DNA of 14,133 nucleotides. It comes from Phycisphaerae bacterium. Its GTDB lineage: Bacteria; Planctomycetota; Phycisphaerae; UBA1845; PWPN01. The position numbers and the translations under genes are program-made. Shown here piece by piece: positions 5,401 to 11,783 of this stretch; position 1 is the stretch's first letter, and the number at the start of each line of letters is the position of its first letter. The stretch spans positions 1 to 14,133 of the forward strand of contig DAOOIV010000129.1 of the NCBI GenBank assembly GCA_035384605.1, in the 5' to 3' direction. A model generated the notes under the pieces. The model was given only the letters and a program-made list of their open reading frames with translations. It ran no database searches and had not been told where the DNA came from.

Positions 5401-7851
5401 ACCGATCGTGATGGCACCGTCAATCACTTGCTTGATGAATCGCGCAAAGACGAGATCACCCGTGACAGGGGTGCACTGTTCATGACCAACTACGACGACG
5501 ATGACGCGAACGGTCACCCTGACGCGGTCAGCTTCAACAACGAAGGCCAGCCCATTGACGAGAACACGGATATCGAGCCCGGAGACGTGCCGGACATCGG
5601 GCATCTTGTCGTCCGGGCTCCGGGTTTTGCCACCACCGGGCTTCAATTCTTCCTCCGCATGGATGCCGACGATCTCAAGGCGGTCCATATCTTTGAGGAA
5701 CGCGCCGAAGGCAAACACGTTCTCAAGACAAGTAGCGGTGCGGACTGGCCTGGCTGGACCGCTCAGAGCAGTGCTTCGGGAGACGCATCCTTGGATATCA
5801 CGGCCCTGGTGAATCCGACGCTAGATGTAGACTTGGGTATCGAGGCCCTGTTCCTGCGGGGGCACAAGACGAGGTCTCCGTCCTACGAGTTTGACGGCCG
5901 GGTCAAAGTCGAGTTGGTGGTCCAACTGACCACAGGTGCGACCACGATCAACCCCGCCAAGATCCTCAAGGTCGACACTGTCCAGCTGGCCGTGGCTCCG
6001 TACCTGCTCCTGCCGAACACGCAGGCTTGTCAGGAGGTCTGGCTCCACACCTGGACGGAGGCTAATCCAATCGCGACGGCGCTTGGTGCTCTGGCGCATC
6101 GCGTTTCGTCCGGCGGTGGGCAGTGGCTCCAGGATCATGTTCAGGTTGGGATGACCTCGATTCCCGGATTGCAGATGCACGTGACCATGCGGATGCCGTA
6201 TTATCGAGGGCAGCCAGGCTGGCCCGCCAGCAGCTTGCTGGGCCCCCAACGGGGGGTATACCGTTTCAGGAATACCTGTACCCATGACGGGGCCGACTCT
6301 GGCGATTTCGGCGGCAACCTCGAAATCATCCCCTACTCGGACGATTGGCCGCTGGGGCGCATCATCGTGGGGAACACGATGAGTACCCGACTAAGAAGTT
6401 TCCTCCAAGCTCAACGTATCGCCGGCTCCACGGCCATTCAGGAGCCGATCGTCGCCGATACCAGTTGGCTGGCCGTCGGTCACATCGACGAGATCATGTG
6501 TGCGGTTCCCGGCGGGGCCCGCGGATATAAGATCGTGATGGCCAGCCCGGACTACGCCCATCAGCTCCTGACGACGGGCGATTCTGCCCGCGGCATCGCC
6601 GCTCCGAGTGAGGATGCGGCCGTGTTCGCGACCGGGGCACAGGCCAGCGGAACGGCGTCGAACGCGATAACGACCACGTCGATGGTGTGGCTCTTCGACG
6701 GAGCGGCGCATGGGCGGGTCCAGTGCGTCGCTTCCGGAGACATCTCGGATGGCGAGACTGTGACCCTCTCCGACGGCACCACGACCAAGGTATTCGAATT
6801 CGATAAGGCTGGTGACGGCGTCGATACCGGTCACGTGCAAGTCGATATTGTCAGTGCCGGCACCGCGGCGGACGTCAGAGACGCTCTTCAGTCGACGATT
6901 GCCGCGGCCGGCATGGGGGTCACGCCATACGCCGACGGTTCCGACGCGCTGATCGTCATCAACAACGCGCTGGGAACGGCGGGCAACGTGCCCATTACCG
7001 ACACAGTGACGGCGTCGGCTTTCTCGGTACAGGGCATGGCCGGCGGCGAAGCTTCCGCGAGCGGACGCGACTTCAGGGGTTCAGGCTGGGAGTGGGTGCG
7101 TCTCTTTAGCGGAACGGGAGCGGGGCAGGTCGGGCACGTTTCCGGTCAAGGAATCGGGTGGATCAGTGTGGCGCAGGTATTCAACACCACATCACAGATC
7201 GCGTCTGCTACGGGTATCTACGGCCTCACCTTCGGGAGCGCGCATCTCGCCCACCAACCCAGTGGCTGGTTTACAGAGCCAGGCTCCGGCACTCGTTACC
7301 TTATCGTTACCAACTCAAAGAACTGGACAGGCTATGATGGAACGAGCGAAATTGATTTCCCGGCCGCAATGGCGGTCTATGAAGTTCTGCATGACACTGA
7401 CCTCTGGTCTCTGAATACGGCCGCTCAAGGCAGGATCGAGGGGGTCCGCGCTCAAATCCAGACTTCCATGGGCAGCGGGTACTTGCTCCACGACACCACC
7501 ACCGCGGACGATTCACTCTCGGGGGACAGCGATGATGACTTCATTGCTCTTCCTACGATCTTCTTTGGTCCGAGCGGCACGTTGGCCGCCCGCCACAACG
7601 CGGCGTTCACGCCGGGATTGGCGAACGGGCTGGCAGCAACCGGCTCGCTCATCGTGTACCCACAGCAGTTTGGGGCCAGATCCGGAGCGGTGGATGTGTT
7701 TGAGGCAGCAACTACCGCTATTATGGGCAGCGGCATGACGCACTTCGCTGATGACTGGGATGGATATCATAGGCTTGAAGGCGAGGTCCATTGCGCAAGT
7801 GGCGAGGTCAGAACGTTGTTCTCGTTCAATTGGTGGGAGCATCAGCCATGA
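2461..7851 (+). CDS. Exported modular protein-arginine deiminase (PAD) with PAD_C catalytic domain
   Basis: This is a 1796-residue protein starting at GTG 2461, supported by GAGAGGA at 2447-2453 seven bases upstream. A signal segment (about residues 18-42) is followed by a Cys-rich stretch with C43, C46, C51, C54, C57, C64, C71, C72 and C74. Five Asp-rich modules follow, roughly 200-396, 397-620, 621-799, 800-976 and 977-1180, with signatures such as NDDDDD (444-449), NDDDDN (843-848) and LDVDTDRDG (977-985). Residues from about 1178 to the end match PAD_C: VAPYLLLPNTQ, QWLQD (1221-1225), YRG with R1249, GNLE (1285-1288), WLAVGHIDE (1336-1344) and GEVHC (1774-1778), ending FSFNWWEHQP. By alignment from memory to human PAD4, D1225, H1341, D1343 and C1778 correspond to D350, H471, D473 and C645. 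The family hydrolyses peptidyl-arginine to peptidyl-citrulline plus ammonia (EC 3.5.3.15), usually with Ca2+. About 285 extra residues (near 1371-1655) interrupt the domain. The stop overlaps the next start (ATGA). Confidence 0.92.
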   Translation: MYTHASTVGSLGRDAGSRRAHVLPYVLIALLACWQSPDQAAACGPCFGYFCGECADCDPVEERCIPNHHSCCPCSYWGTYRYVDICVWPDLTWLGDVVRVHVVGSSAAPAVCYQLELFYDSRFVENDIACPLEYPQEIIQPTLPSYQSCAGYSMPLPSDPSKGWLALPGSHDFYVQPMRPRFQLARLEASPYNPYTTASRYFAVADLDLRGPYTLDPTCHPGSPCGCSSGNDLERCEHPDDYPCQPGDPAIFYIGVNDDFDEGKETEDAEDVSILDNTSQPALNDLAQMCWTMGTATVYEAYWSGTYDVMCGDSFEERVSAKMTVSPGEIVRLWVWHNSQYEQLLLGQNIIPGYGTDSSFYAEGLKPGTVTIQLEGKIDNDDSRRRIDKIRLSAVKIDVDVDSDNTNTTAPFGPDAPPATPPAANVEDRIEQKAGEPGRFVLVNDDDDDQDGILDYDDGYNKDENPIFLGDDVTYEEDDFVMLKVKIAPTSINLDPNQAWVLIDYSADSPDPNVWSIGRIRLWKKPGDEPRDRRSALTTGQGDWIEPGLYTDLKTLMPWDPNLQPDPGNPPASHEMTFYIEGVNASGSLGDTDITFRIDPDGPGPAGCVHADTAQVTVVRPNLGADSNNDGFYNGADEIIEDRSDLSGLYVGMNDNFDEEDDLEDFETPQASKKPCPAGQYAVVPTNDLEPVYVSLVPGGDSFYGECDLYLKGGRDHLRVYAIRWGSCDAACPATGENVCWKLIDENYDLAANYLHSQGPIYGWALYVEGILPGEAQMLLEFWHDGHKLYEDWVNFTVVQIDVDVDSDNTNTNAPYGPDAADPMTEDRIEEKNGEPGRYVLVNDDDDNKNGKLDNSVLEVGPIQDEDDLVEIKFTAPDFTPHNPDYVKWLLNVPANIDIWQNKNKSGFHVWGGDVAEIPWTDHALPQTWYMQGLEVPSSGPVEIEASLWIDPDEDGPKSYRLVHRDTVQVTVIRVGLDVDTDRDGTVNHLLDESRKDEITRDRGALFMTNYDDDDANGHPDAVSFNNEGQPIDENTDIEPGDVPDIGHLVVRAPGFATTGLQFFLRMDADDLKAVHIFEERAEGKHVLKTSSGADWPGWTAQSSASGDASLDITALVNPTLDVDLGIEALFLRGHKTRSPSYEFDGRVKVELVVQLTTGATTINPAKILKVDTVQLAVAPYLLLPNTQACQEVWLHTWTEANPIATALGALAHRVSSGGGQWLQDHVQVGMTSIPGLQMHVTMRMPYYRGQPGWPASSLLGPQRGVYRFRNTCTHDGADSGDFGGNLEIIPYSDDWPLGRIIVGNTMSTRLRSFLQAQRIAGSTAIQEPIVADTSWLAVGHIDEIMCAVPGGARGYKIVMASPDYAHQLLTTGDSARGIAAPSEDAAVFATGAQASGTASNAITTTSMVWLFDGAAHGRVQCVASGDISDGETVTLSDGTTTKVFEFDKAGDGVDTGHVQVDIVSAGTAADVRDALQSTIAAAGMGVTPYADGSDALIVINNALGTAGNVPITDTVTASAFSVQGMAGGEASASGRDFRGSGWEWVRLFSGTGAGQVGHVSGQGIGWISVAQVFNTTSQIASATGIYGLTFGSAHLAHQPSGWFTEPGSGTRYLIVTNSKNWTGYDGTSEIDFPAAMAVYEVLHDTDLWSLNTAAQGRIEGVRAQIQTSMGSGYLLHDTTTADDSLSGDSDDDFIALPTIFFGPSGTLAARHNAAFTPGLANGLAATGSLIVYPQQFGARSGAVDVFEAATTAIMGSGMTHFADDWDGYHRLEGEVHCASGEVRTLFSFNWWEHQP
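3649..5388 (+). other. Tandem Asp-rich modules resembling the PAD middle domain
   Basis: Three modules lie here within the PAD gene (residues about 397-976). Each opens with an Asp-rich line (IDVDVDSDNTNT at 397 and 801; LGADSNNDG near 621), then a short linker with an ED(R) element, then a strand plus acidic cluster (FVLVNDDDDDQDG, YVGMNDNFDE, YVLVNDDDDN). Each ends in a strand of the TVQVTVIR or FTVVQIDVDV type. The same order occurs in the module directly before PAD_C (LDVDTDRDG, then ALFMTNYDDDD), which aligns with the Ca-binding middle domain of PADs. I infer that the upstream modules are duplicated relatives of that domain with several Ca-binding sites each. An earlier, more divergent copy precedes 3649 (YIGVNDDFDE at about residue 257). 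Confidence 0.6.
3759..4184 (+). repeat. 426-bp perfect direct repeat, copy 1 (inside the PAD gene)
   Basis: Line-by-line comparison shows that 3759-4184 is identical to 9124-9549, base for base, with a constant offset of 5365. It encodes most of one Asp-rich module (GEPGRFVLVNDDDDDQDG onward). On the left the match stops abruptly. On the right it drops at once to about 77 per cent identity (31 differences in 135 bases, aligned without gaps). Confidence 0.97.
5389..6000 (+). other. PAD middle-domain-like (PAD_M) module adjoining PAD_C
   Basis: Residues about 977-1180 of the PAD protein begin LDVDTDRDGTV and contain RGALFMTNYDDDDANG (1003-1018). They end VDTVQLAVAP, running straight into the PAD_C start YLLLPNTQACQEVW. 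As I recall it, human PAD4 has the same order: a D-x-D-R-D-G start, AILLVNCDRD, then TDTVIFRIAPW and TPNTQPPQEV. N1010, D1012 and D1014 would match the Ca ligands N153, D155 and D157 of PAD4. This supports a Ca-regulated architecture, although the numbering match is from memory. Confidence 0.7.
6571..7416 (+). other. Insertion inside the PAD_C domain, with a nested flagellin-like module
   Basis: After VMASPDYAHQLL (to residue 1370), the PAD_C alignment resumes only near QGRIEGVRAQ (about 1656). In PAD4 these points are separated by only a few dozen residues. The inserted stretch contains GDISDGETVTLSDGTTTK and VFEFD followed by TAADVRDALQSTI and DALIVINNALGTAGNVPI (about 1421-1530). This is a beta-rich motif pattern seen in flagellin-like and phage tail proteins. 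Around it lie ASGTASNAI and RLFSGTGAGQVGHVSG, which look like two halves of another small beta domain of phage-structural type. That suggests an insertion within an insertion. Confidence 0.55.
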
Positions 7852-8948
7852 AATCGATTCCGAGGTTTGGCAATCAGTCGTTCTGGATGGCAGTGGCTCT
7901 TCTAGCCGGAGGGCTCCGCATCGCATGGGCCAATTCGAGCGCGGAAGAGGTTGTACACCAAGCGGTGGCGATCTGTTGCCAGGCGCCCACAGGCAAAGCT
8001 GTGGCAGACAGGCCCAACGCTTGGCCGGACTTCGACAAGCTAATAGCGGGGTTGAGCAAGTCAATGCTCCCCGATCTGCGGGCAATCGCCAGTTCCGAAA
8101 CACATACGAAACTGGAACGGCGAGTCGCACAGGTTCTCTGCCGGAGAATTGAGCACCCCGAGGAGTTTCAGAAGGTGGAGCCTTTTCTGACACCAGTCGA
8201 GAATCCTACAGGGCGGATTTACGGACCATTGGCGAGCGGAAAGCGAAGACCAAGCATTGCACTCAAGCCGATAGACGACCCAGAGCTGTTAGCGCCGCAG
8301 GTACGGGCTGCCATCGAGAGAAACGGCAAACTCTACGAAGATCTCCGTACGGAGGCTCTGCGGATACGCCAACGAATCAACTCGCTCCCGGATGGGGACA
8401 TGCCGTCTCTGAATCAGATTTACGCCGACCTGGACACCCGCATCGCGGAATTGAAGCGCCAGTACCACGTGGAGCCGGGGCAAACCCTCGAGCTTGTGTT
8501 TGCGTGCGGCGATCCGAGACAACGGCCACCGCTGGATCCGAAATACCTTCCAGCGTGGGAAGAGGCCGTAACCAGGGCATCTTCTCCCGAAATGAAGGCG
8601 AATCTTCTGCAAGTGGTTCGCTCCTTCAGAAGCAGGGACTCGGTTCCAGTGGTAGCCGCTTGCCTGTCGACGGCGAGCAAGAGCGGTGACGAGGGCATAC
8701 TCTGGGCAAGCCTTGCGTTCTTGCTGGAGGTTGAGCCCACCGAAACGGCAGTGGACGAAATATCGACAGCGCTCGACGAGCTTCAGGGTTGGATGCGTTC
8801 CAGCGCTGAACAGCAAGTGCGATCGGCAGTATCCCGGTCACCTCGCTGGCAGACGTTTCTGCAGCAAATGAAAGCTGATCCGAAGTGGTCAGCCAAGGCC
8901 GACAGACTCCTGCGACAGACTGCCTCGACAACTGCACCGGGCGACTGA
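7848..8948 (+). CDS. Exported alpha-helical protein of unknown function
   Basis: This is a 366-residue protein. ATG 7848 overlaps the TGA of the PAD gene (ATGA), with GGGAG at 7835-7839 eight bases upstream, so translation is probably coupled. Residues 1-28 form a signal peptide (MKSIPRFGNQ, then hydrophobic AVALLAGGLRIA, likely cleavage after WA). The rest is mostly helical. The C-terminal third (VPVVAACLSTASKSGDEGILWASLAFLLEV) suggests HEAT-like helical pairs. There is no metal or catalytic signature. I do not recognise the family. Close coupling to the PAD gene suggests a partner such as an inhibitor, chaperone or substrate-recruitment factor, but this is guesswork from position only. Confidence 0.8.
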   Translation: MKSIPRFGNQSFWMAVALLAGGLRIAWANSSAEEVVHQAVAICCQAPTGKAVADRPNAWPDFDKLIAGLSKSMLPDLRAIASSETHTKLERRVAQVLCRRIEHPEEFQKVEPFLTPVENPTGRIYGPLASGKRRPSIALKPIDDPELLAPQVRAAIERNGKLYEDLRTEALRIRQRINSLPDGDMPSLNQIYADLDTRIAELKRQYHVEPGQTLELVFACGDPRQRPPLDPKYLPAWEEAVTRASSPEMKANLLQVVRSFRSRDSVPVVAACLSTASKSGDEGILWASLAFLLEVEPTETAVDEISTALDELQGWMRSSAEQQVRSAVSRSPRWQTFLQQMKADPKWSAKADRLLRQTASTTAPGD

Positions 8949-9028
8949 TTCCGCTTGCCAGGCAGGACAATCGCCCTCAGAGATCCGCGGCAATCAGCAG
9001 AAAGGCAGTCTGCCGCCCGAGGGAGCCT

Positions 9029-9054
9029 ATAACTCCTCCCCGACGGAGGGTTAT
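9029..9054 (+). terminator. Strong hairpin in the 8949-9123 gap; possible terminator
   Basis: ATAAC plus CTCC-type bases at 9029-9039 pair with GGAGGGTTAT at 9045-9054: five base pairs, a single bulged T (9034), then five more pairs, closing a five-base loop. It sits about 80 bp after the stop of the 366-residue protein gene. Only TATT follows, so Rho-independent termination would be weak. The surrounding 8949-9123 stretch holds no convincing gene start of its own. Confidence 0.4.
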
Positions 9055-9103
9055 TCCCACGACCGGAGCATCTTATTCGTGCAATCTGCTAAAGGACGCC
9101 CTC

Positions 9104-10450
9104 TTGATCCGCGCCGATCTGCGGGCCGGTGAGCCGGGGCGGTTTGTCCTGGTTAACGACGACGACGACGACCAGGACGGCATCCTGGACTACGACGATG
9201 GGTATAATAAGGACGAGAATCCTATCTTTCTGGGTGATGACGTGACGTACGAGGAAGACGACTTCGTCATGCTCAAGGTCAAGATCGCACCGACGAGCAT
9301 CAACCTGGACCCCAACCAGGCGTGGGTGCTGATCGACTACTCAGCAGACAGCCCGGACCCCAACGTGTGGAGCATCGGGAGGATTCGGCTGTGGAAGAAG
9401 CCTGGAGACGAGCCTCGCGACCGGCGCAGTGCCCTGACGACCGGCCAGGGTGACTGGATAGAACCCGGCCTCTACACAGACCTGAAAACGCTCATGCCAT
9501 GGGACCCTAACCTCCAGCCGGATCCCGGCAACCCTCCGGCCAGCCACGAAATGACCTTCTACATCGAGGGCGTCCAGGCCTCACAGGCCCTTGGCGACGC
9601 GAAGATCACCTTCATGCTGGACCCCGACGGCGACGGCCCGGCCGGCTACGTCCATCTGGATACCGTCCAGGTCACGGTGATCGCGTTGACAGCCAGCCCG
9701 GGCTCTGGTCCCGTCGGCACGCGCATCGATTTCGAGGCGTCGCCGACCGGGCTGGGCATTTTCGACGGTTCCGAGGCGATTTCATTCCGAGGGACCTTCG
9801 AGCCGACCGGCTACTGCAAGACATGTGAGTTCACCAGCGAGCATCAGGCGCATTTCGACTCTGCCTATCCGGATCGAGTGTCGATCATCCTCGGCGAAGA
9901 CACCTCCAGCGATATCTGCTTTCTGTTCAACCTGGGCGTGATCTTCCGGGCTCCCGGCGTGCTTCGCGGCGACATTGCGATCGAGACGGCCTCCATCAAG
10001 TGCCGCATCCACGGCCTCGCCTTCAGTGTCACACCGAGCGCCGCCATCGGAGTTCTCGATGGCTCAACGTTCTTGGAAACGTCGGAAACTGACATCCTGC
10101 ACGCGGAAACAGGCGAGGATGTTACCAATGCCCCCGCAACATACCTTCACGACGCTCGGGTGCTGGTGCCGGTCAATGGAATCAACGTGAAAAGCGATCA
10201 GCTCCCGGACGCGACGACGGAGGTGGCCATCAAGTCGTTCAGCGTCTTCGGTTTCGAACAGGGCAGCGAGGCCCTGACCCTGCGACTTGAACCGCCTGGG
10301 ACACTACAGAGTACGCTCTACACCTATTTGAACACAGGCGCAGGTCGGAGGCGTATCATCTTCGTGGACAACCGGTCGCTCGAGGGAGTCTACTCGGATC
10401 GTATTGCGGTATACGCGCCGTTCCCTGGTAAAGTACGCGTGGTCAAGTGA
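9104..10450 (+). CDS. Chimeric, probably 5'-truncated module protein; may be a pseudogene
   Basis: The frame is open from ATG 8885, but its first 80 codons overlap the upstream gene in another phase and look random (VCRPREPITPPRRRVIP). Family-like sequence starts only at 9124. TTG 9104 has AAAGGA at 9091-9096 seven bases before it and is the best candidate start, but it gives no signal peptide, unlike related exported proteins. One Asp-rich PAD_M-like module (to about 9684) is followed by a beta-rich part of about 250 residues that I do not recognise. That part includes four Cys in C-K-T-C, S-D-I-C and I-K-C contexts and ends in an RVVK tail. No PAD_C motif is present. Its stop overlaps the start of the next gene (TGATG), so it was once, or still is, translated with it. 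It may be the remnant of a longer exported protein that lost its 5' half by recombination. Confidence 0.6.
   Translation: MIRADLRAGEPGRFVLVNDDDDDQDGILDYDDGYNKDENPIFLGDDVTYEEDDFVMLKVKIAPTSINLDPNQAWVLIDYSADSPDPNVWSIGRIRLWKKPGDEPRDRRSALTTGQGDWIEPGLYTDLKTLMPWDPNLQPDPGNPPASHEMTFYIEGVQASQALGDAKITFMLDPDGDGPAGYVHLDTVQVTVIALTASPGSGPVGTRIDFEASPTGLGIFDGSEAISFRGTFEPTGYCKTCEFTSEHQAHFDSAYPDRVSIILGEDTSSDICFLFNLGVIFRAPGVLRGDIAIETASIKCRIHGLAFSVTPSAAIGVLDGSTFLETSETDILHAETGEDVTNAPATYLHDARVLVPVNGINVKSDQLPDATTEVAIKSFSVFGFEQGSEALTLRLEPPGTLQSTLYTYLNTGAGRRRIIFVDNRSLEGVYSDRIAVYAPFPGKVRVVK
9124..9549 (+). repeat. 426-bp perfect direct repeat, copy 2 (in the chimeric frame)
   Basis: This block is identical to 3759-4184. 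Left of 9124 there is no similarity to the PAD gene, so the module lost its upstream part here. Right of 9549 the sequence remains homologous but is only about 77 per cent identical up to roughly 9684 (TVQVTVI), after which the two proteins share nothing. The sharp step from full identity to 77 per cent points to recent recombination or gene conversion between paralogous module genes. Confidence 0.97.
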
Positions 10451-11775
10451 TGGTGAATGCGATGAGATGTATCCCGGTGTTTCGTCTCGCGGTCAGAGTA
10501 GTCCGGTTTGGCGTAGCCCCGTCGGGTGTCTTGCTCCTGCTCGCAGCAGCACTCTCCACTCTTTCCGTCGGCTGCGACGGGGGTACGGAGACGAAGCGGG
10601 CGAACGGTCCGCCTCCCCGCGTGCATTTGATGAAGCCTTACACCGATGGCTGGACTGACAGTGACATCTCGCCATTCGGTGACGTCGTGTTGAAGGACCA
10701 AAAACTGCGCATACGTGTCAAGTTGGATCAGGCGGTTCAGCAGAAATCTGACATAACCGTTGAGATAACCTTCGACAATCAGAGCTGGCAGCCGCTGAGC
10801 CTCAAGGACGCCGATGCGCTTGTTGACGCCGGCAAGGAACTGCGTGTCTCCGTTCCCTGGGTGGACATGCTGAGCCAAGGTTGGACTGCCGATGGTGAGG
10901 ATGCCGTCCCTGAGCAGGCAAGTGCTGACTCGTCTGCTGACCCGCCATTCGACGAGACACCCCCTGAGTCGGGGGACTATCCGAACAATCCCTCGTCCAA
11001 TCGGGCAGATTCGGATGCCTTTGATGGCTGCGGTCTGGCATCTGCTCAACGGGGGAAGGCACGAGGCCCGGGCAACGAGACGCTGTGGCCCCCGGAATCG
11101 GTAATCAACAAACAGTTTCTCGCTTCCGCAGGAGTGGTCTACTGTAAGGTGCGGGCCACAGCGCTGAATGCAACTGGGTTCGCCAACGTGCCGGGCCAGC
11201 TCCAAAACCAGGCCGACTGGTTCTACTACTCCGGGCACGGATTCAATCGGCGTTACACCGGCGACGGGGTTGGGCGACTGCTTGCCGCGGACGCGCAAAA
11301 TGGTTTAGCGGCGGCGGACGCCAAGTGGAGCCCGGACGTGAAGCATGTCATCATCGCGGGCTGTTCCATGATCAATATCAACGATCCCAACCGGGATTGT
11401 TCTGCCTGTGAGGACGATGGAATCCTATGGGCTCAGACCGGTCCAACGCACATTGCAGGGTACAACTGGAAAGCGCCGTCTGACAATGTCTATCCTGGGC
11501 CGAACAACTACACGGCTCAAATCGTTGGTCATTTCTGTACCCGGCTCGGCGGTGAGTCCTTTGCGACAGCATGGCTGAATGCGAACGCAGACATGGATCC
11601 TGACAAACTCCACGTAAGGGCGAGCCCGGATGAACAGGGAGGACCAGGCCGCGTATGGAACGCCGCCGCGATAGATTTGAGCGGAGGGCCGGGAAATGGT
11701 GTATACTACTACTGGGATATCGCAACCAACCCTGCGCGACCAGAGATCAAGATGATTCCGCAGAGTCAATGGTAG
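10450..11775 (+). CDS. Exported protein or lipoprotein with a caspase-like (clan CD) His/Cys pair
   Basis: This is a 441-residue protein from ATG 10450, which overlaps the preceding TGA. GTG 10447 and ATG 10462 (GGTGA upstream) are alternative starts. A hydrophobic segment at residues 20-40 ends LSVGC, so C42 may be lipidated, though Ser at -3 is not an ideal lipobox. Residues about 55-140 look like a beta-sandwich (LRIRVKLDQAVQ, DITVEITFDNQSW). A Pro/Asp/Ser linker runs to about 190. The C-terminal half has WFYYSGHGF with H263 and KHVIIAGCSM with C305. This is the strand-His-Gly plus strand-Cys arrangement of caspase-fold (clan CD) peptidases such as caspases, gingipains and CHAT proteins. 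The Cys pair C317/C320 could form a disulfide or bind metal. The family may correspond to a domain of unknown function with the same motifs. Protease activity is unproven. Confidence 0.75.
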   Translation: MVNAMRCIPVFRLAVRVVRFGVAPSGVLLLLAAALSTLSVGCDGGTETKRANGPPPRVHLMKPYTDGWTDSDISPFGDVVLKDQKLRIRVKLDQAVQQKSDITVEITFDNQSWQPLSLKDADALVDAGKELRVSVPWVDMLSQGWTADGEDAVPEQASADSSADPPFDETPPESGDYPNNPSSNRADSDAFDGCGLASAQRGKARGPGNETLWPPESVINKQFLASAGVVYCKVRATALNATGFANVPGQLQNQADWFYYSGHGFNRRYTGDGVGRLLAADAQNGLAAADAKWSPDVKHVIIAGCSMININDPNRDCSACEDDGILWAQTGPTHIAGYNWKAPSDNVYPGPNNYTAQIVGHFCTRLGGESFATAWLNANADMDPDKLHVRASPDEQGGPGRVWNAAAIDLSGGPGNGVYYYWDIATNPARPEIKMIPQSQW

Positions 11776-11783
11776 GCGCCCTT

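Noticed and set aside
7791..7847. N-terminal extension of the 366-residue protein
   Set aside because: It overlaps the codons for the PAD catalytic Cys region in another phase. ATG 7848 has a ribosome-binding site and gives a clean signal peptide.
10390..11298. Minus-strand 302-residue frame
   Set aside because: It is antisense to the caspase-like protein gene, whose motifs and export signal support the plus strand.
11655..11783. N-terminal extension of the PAT-tail protein gene from ATG 11655
   Set aside because: It would overlap the upstream gene by 121 bp and bury the signal peptide. Starts at 11784 or 11808 expose it.
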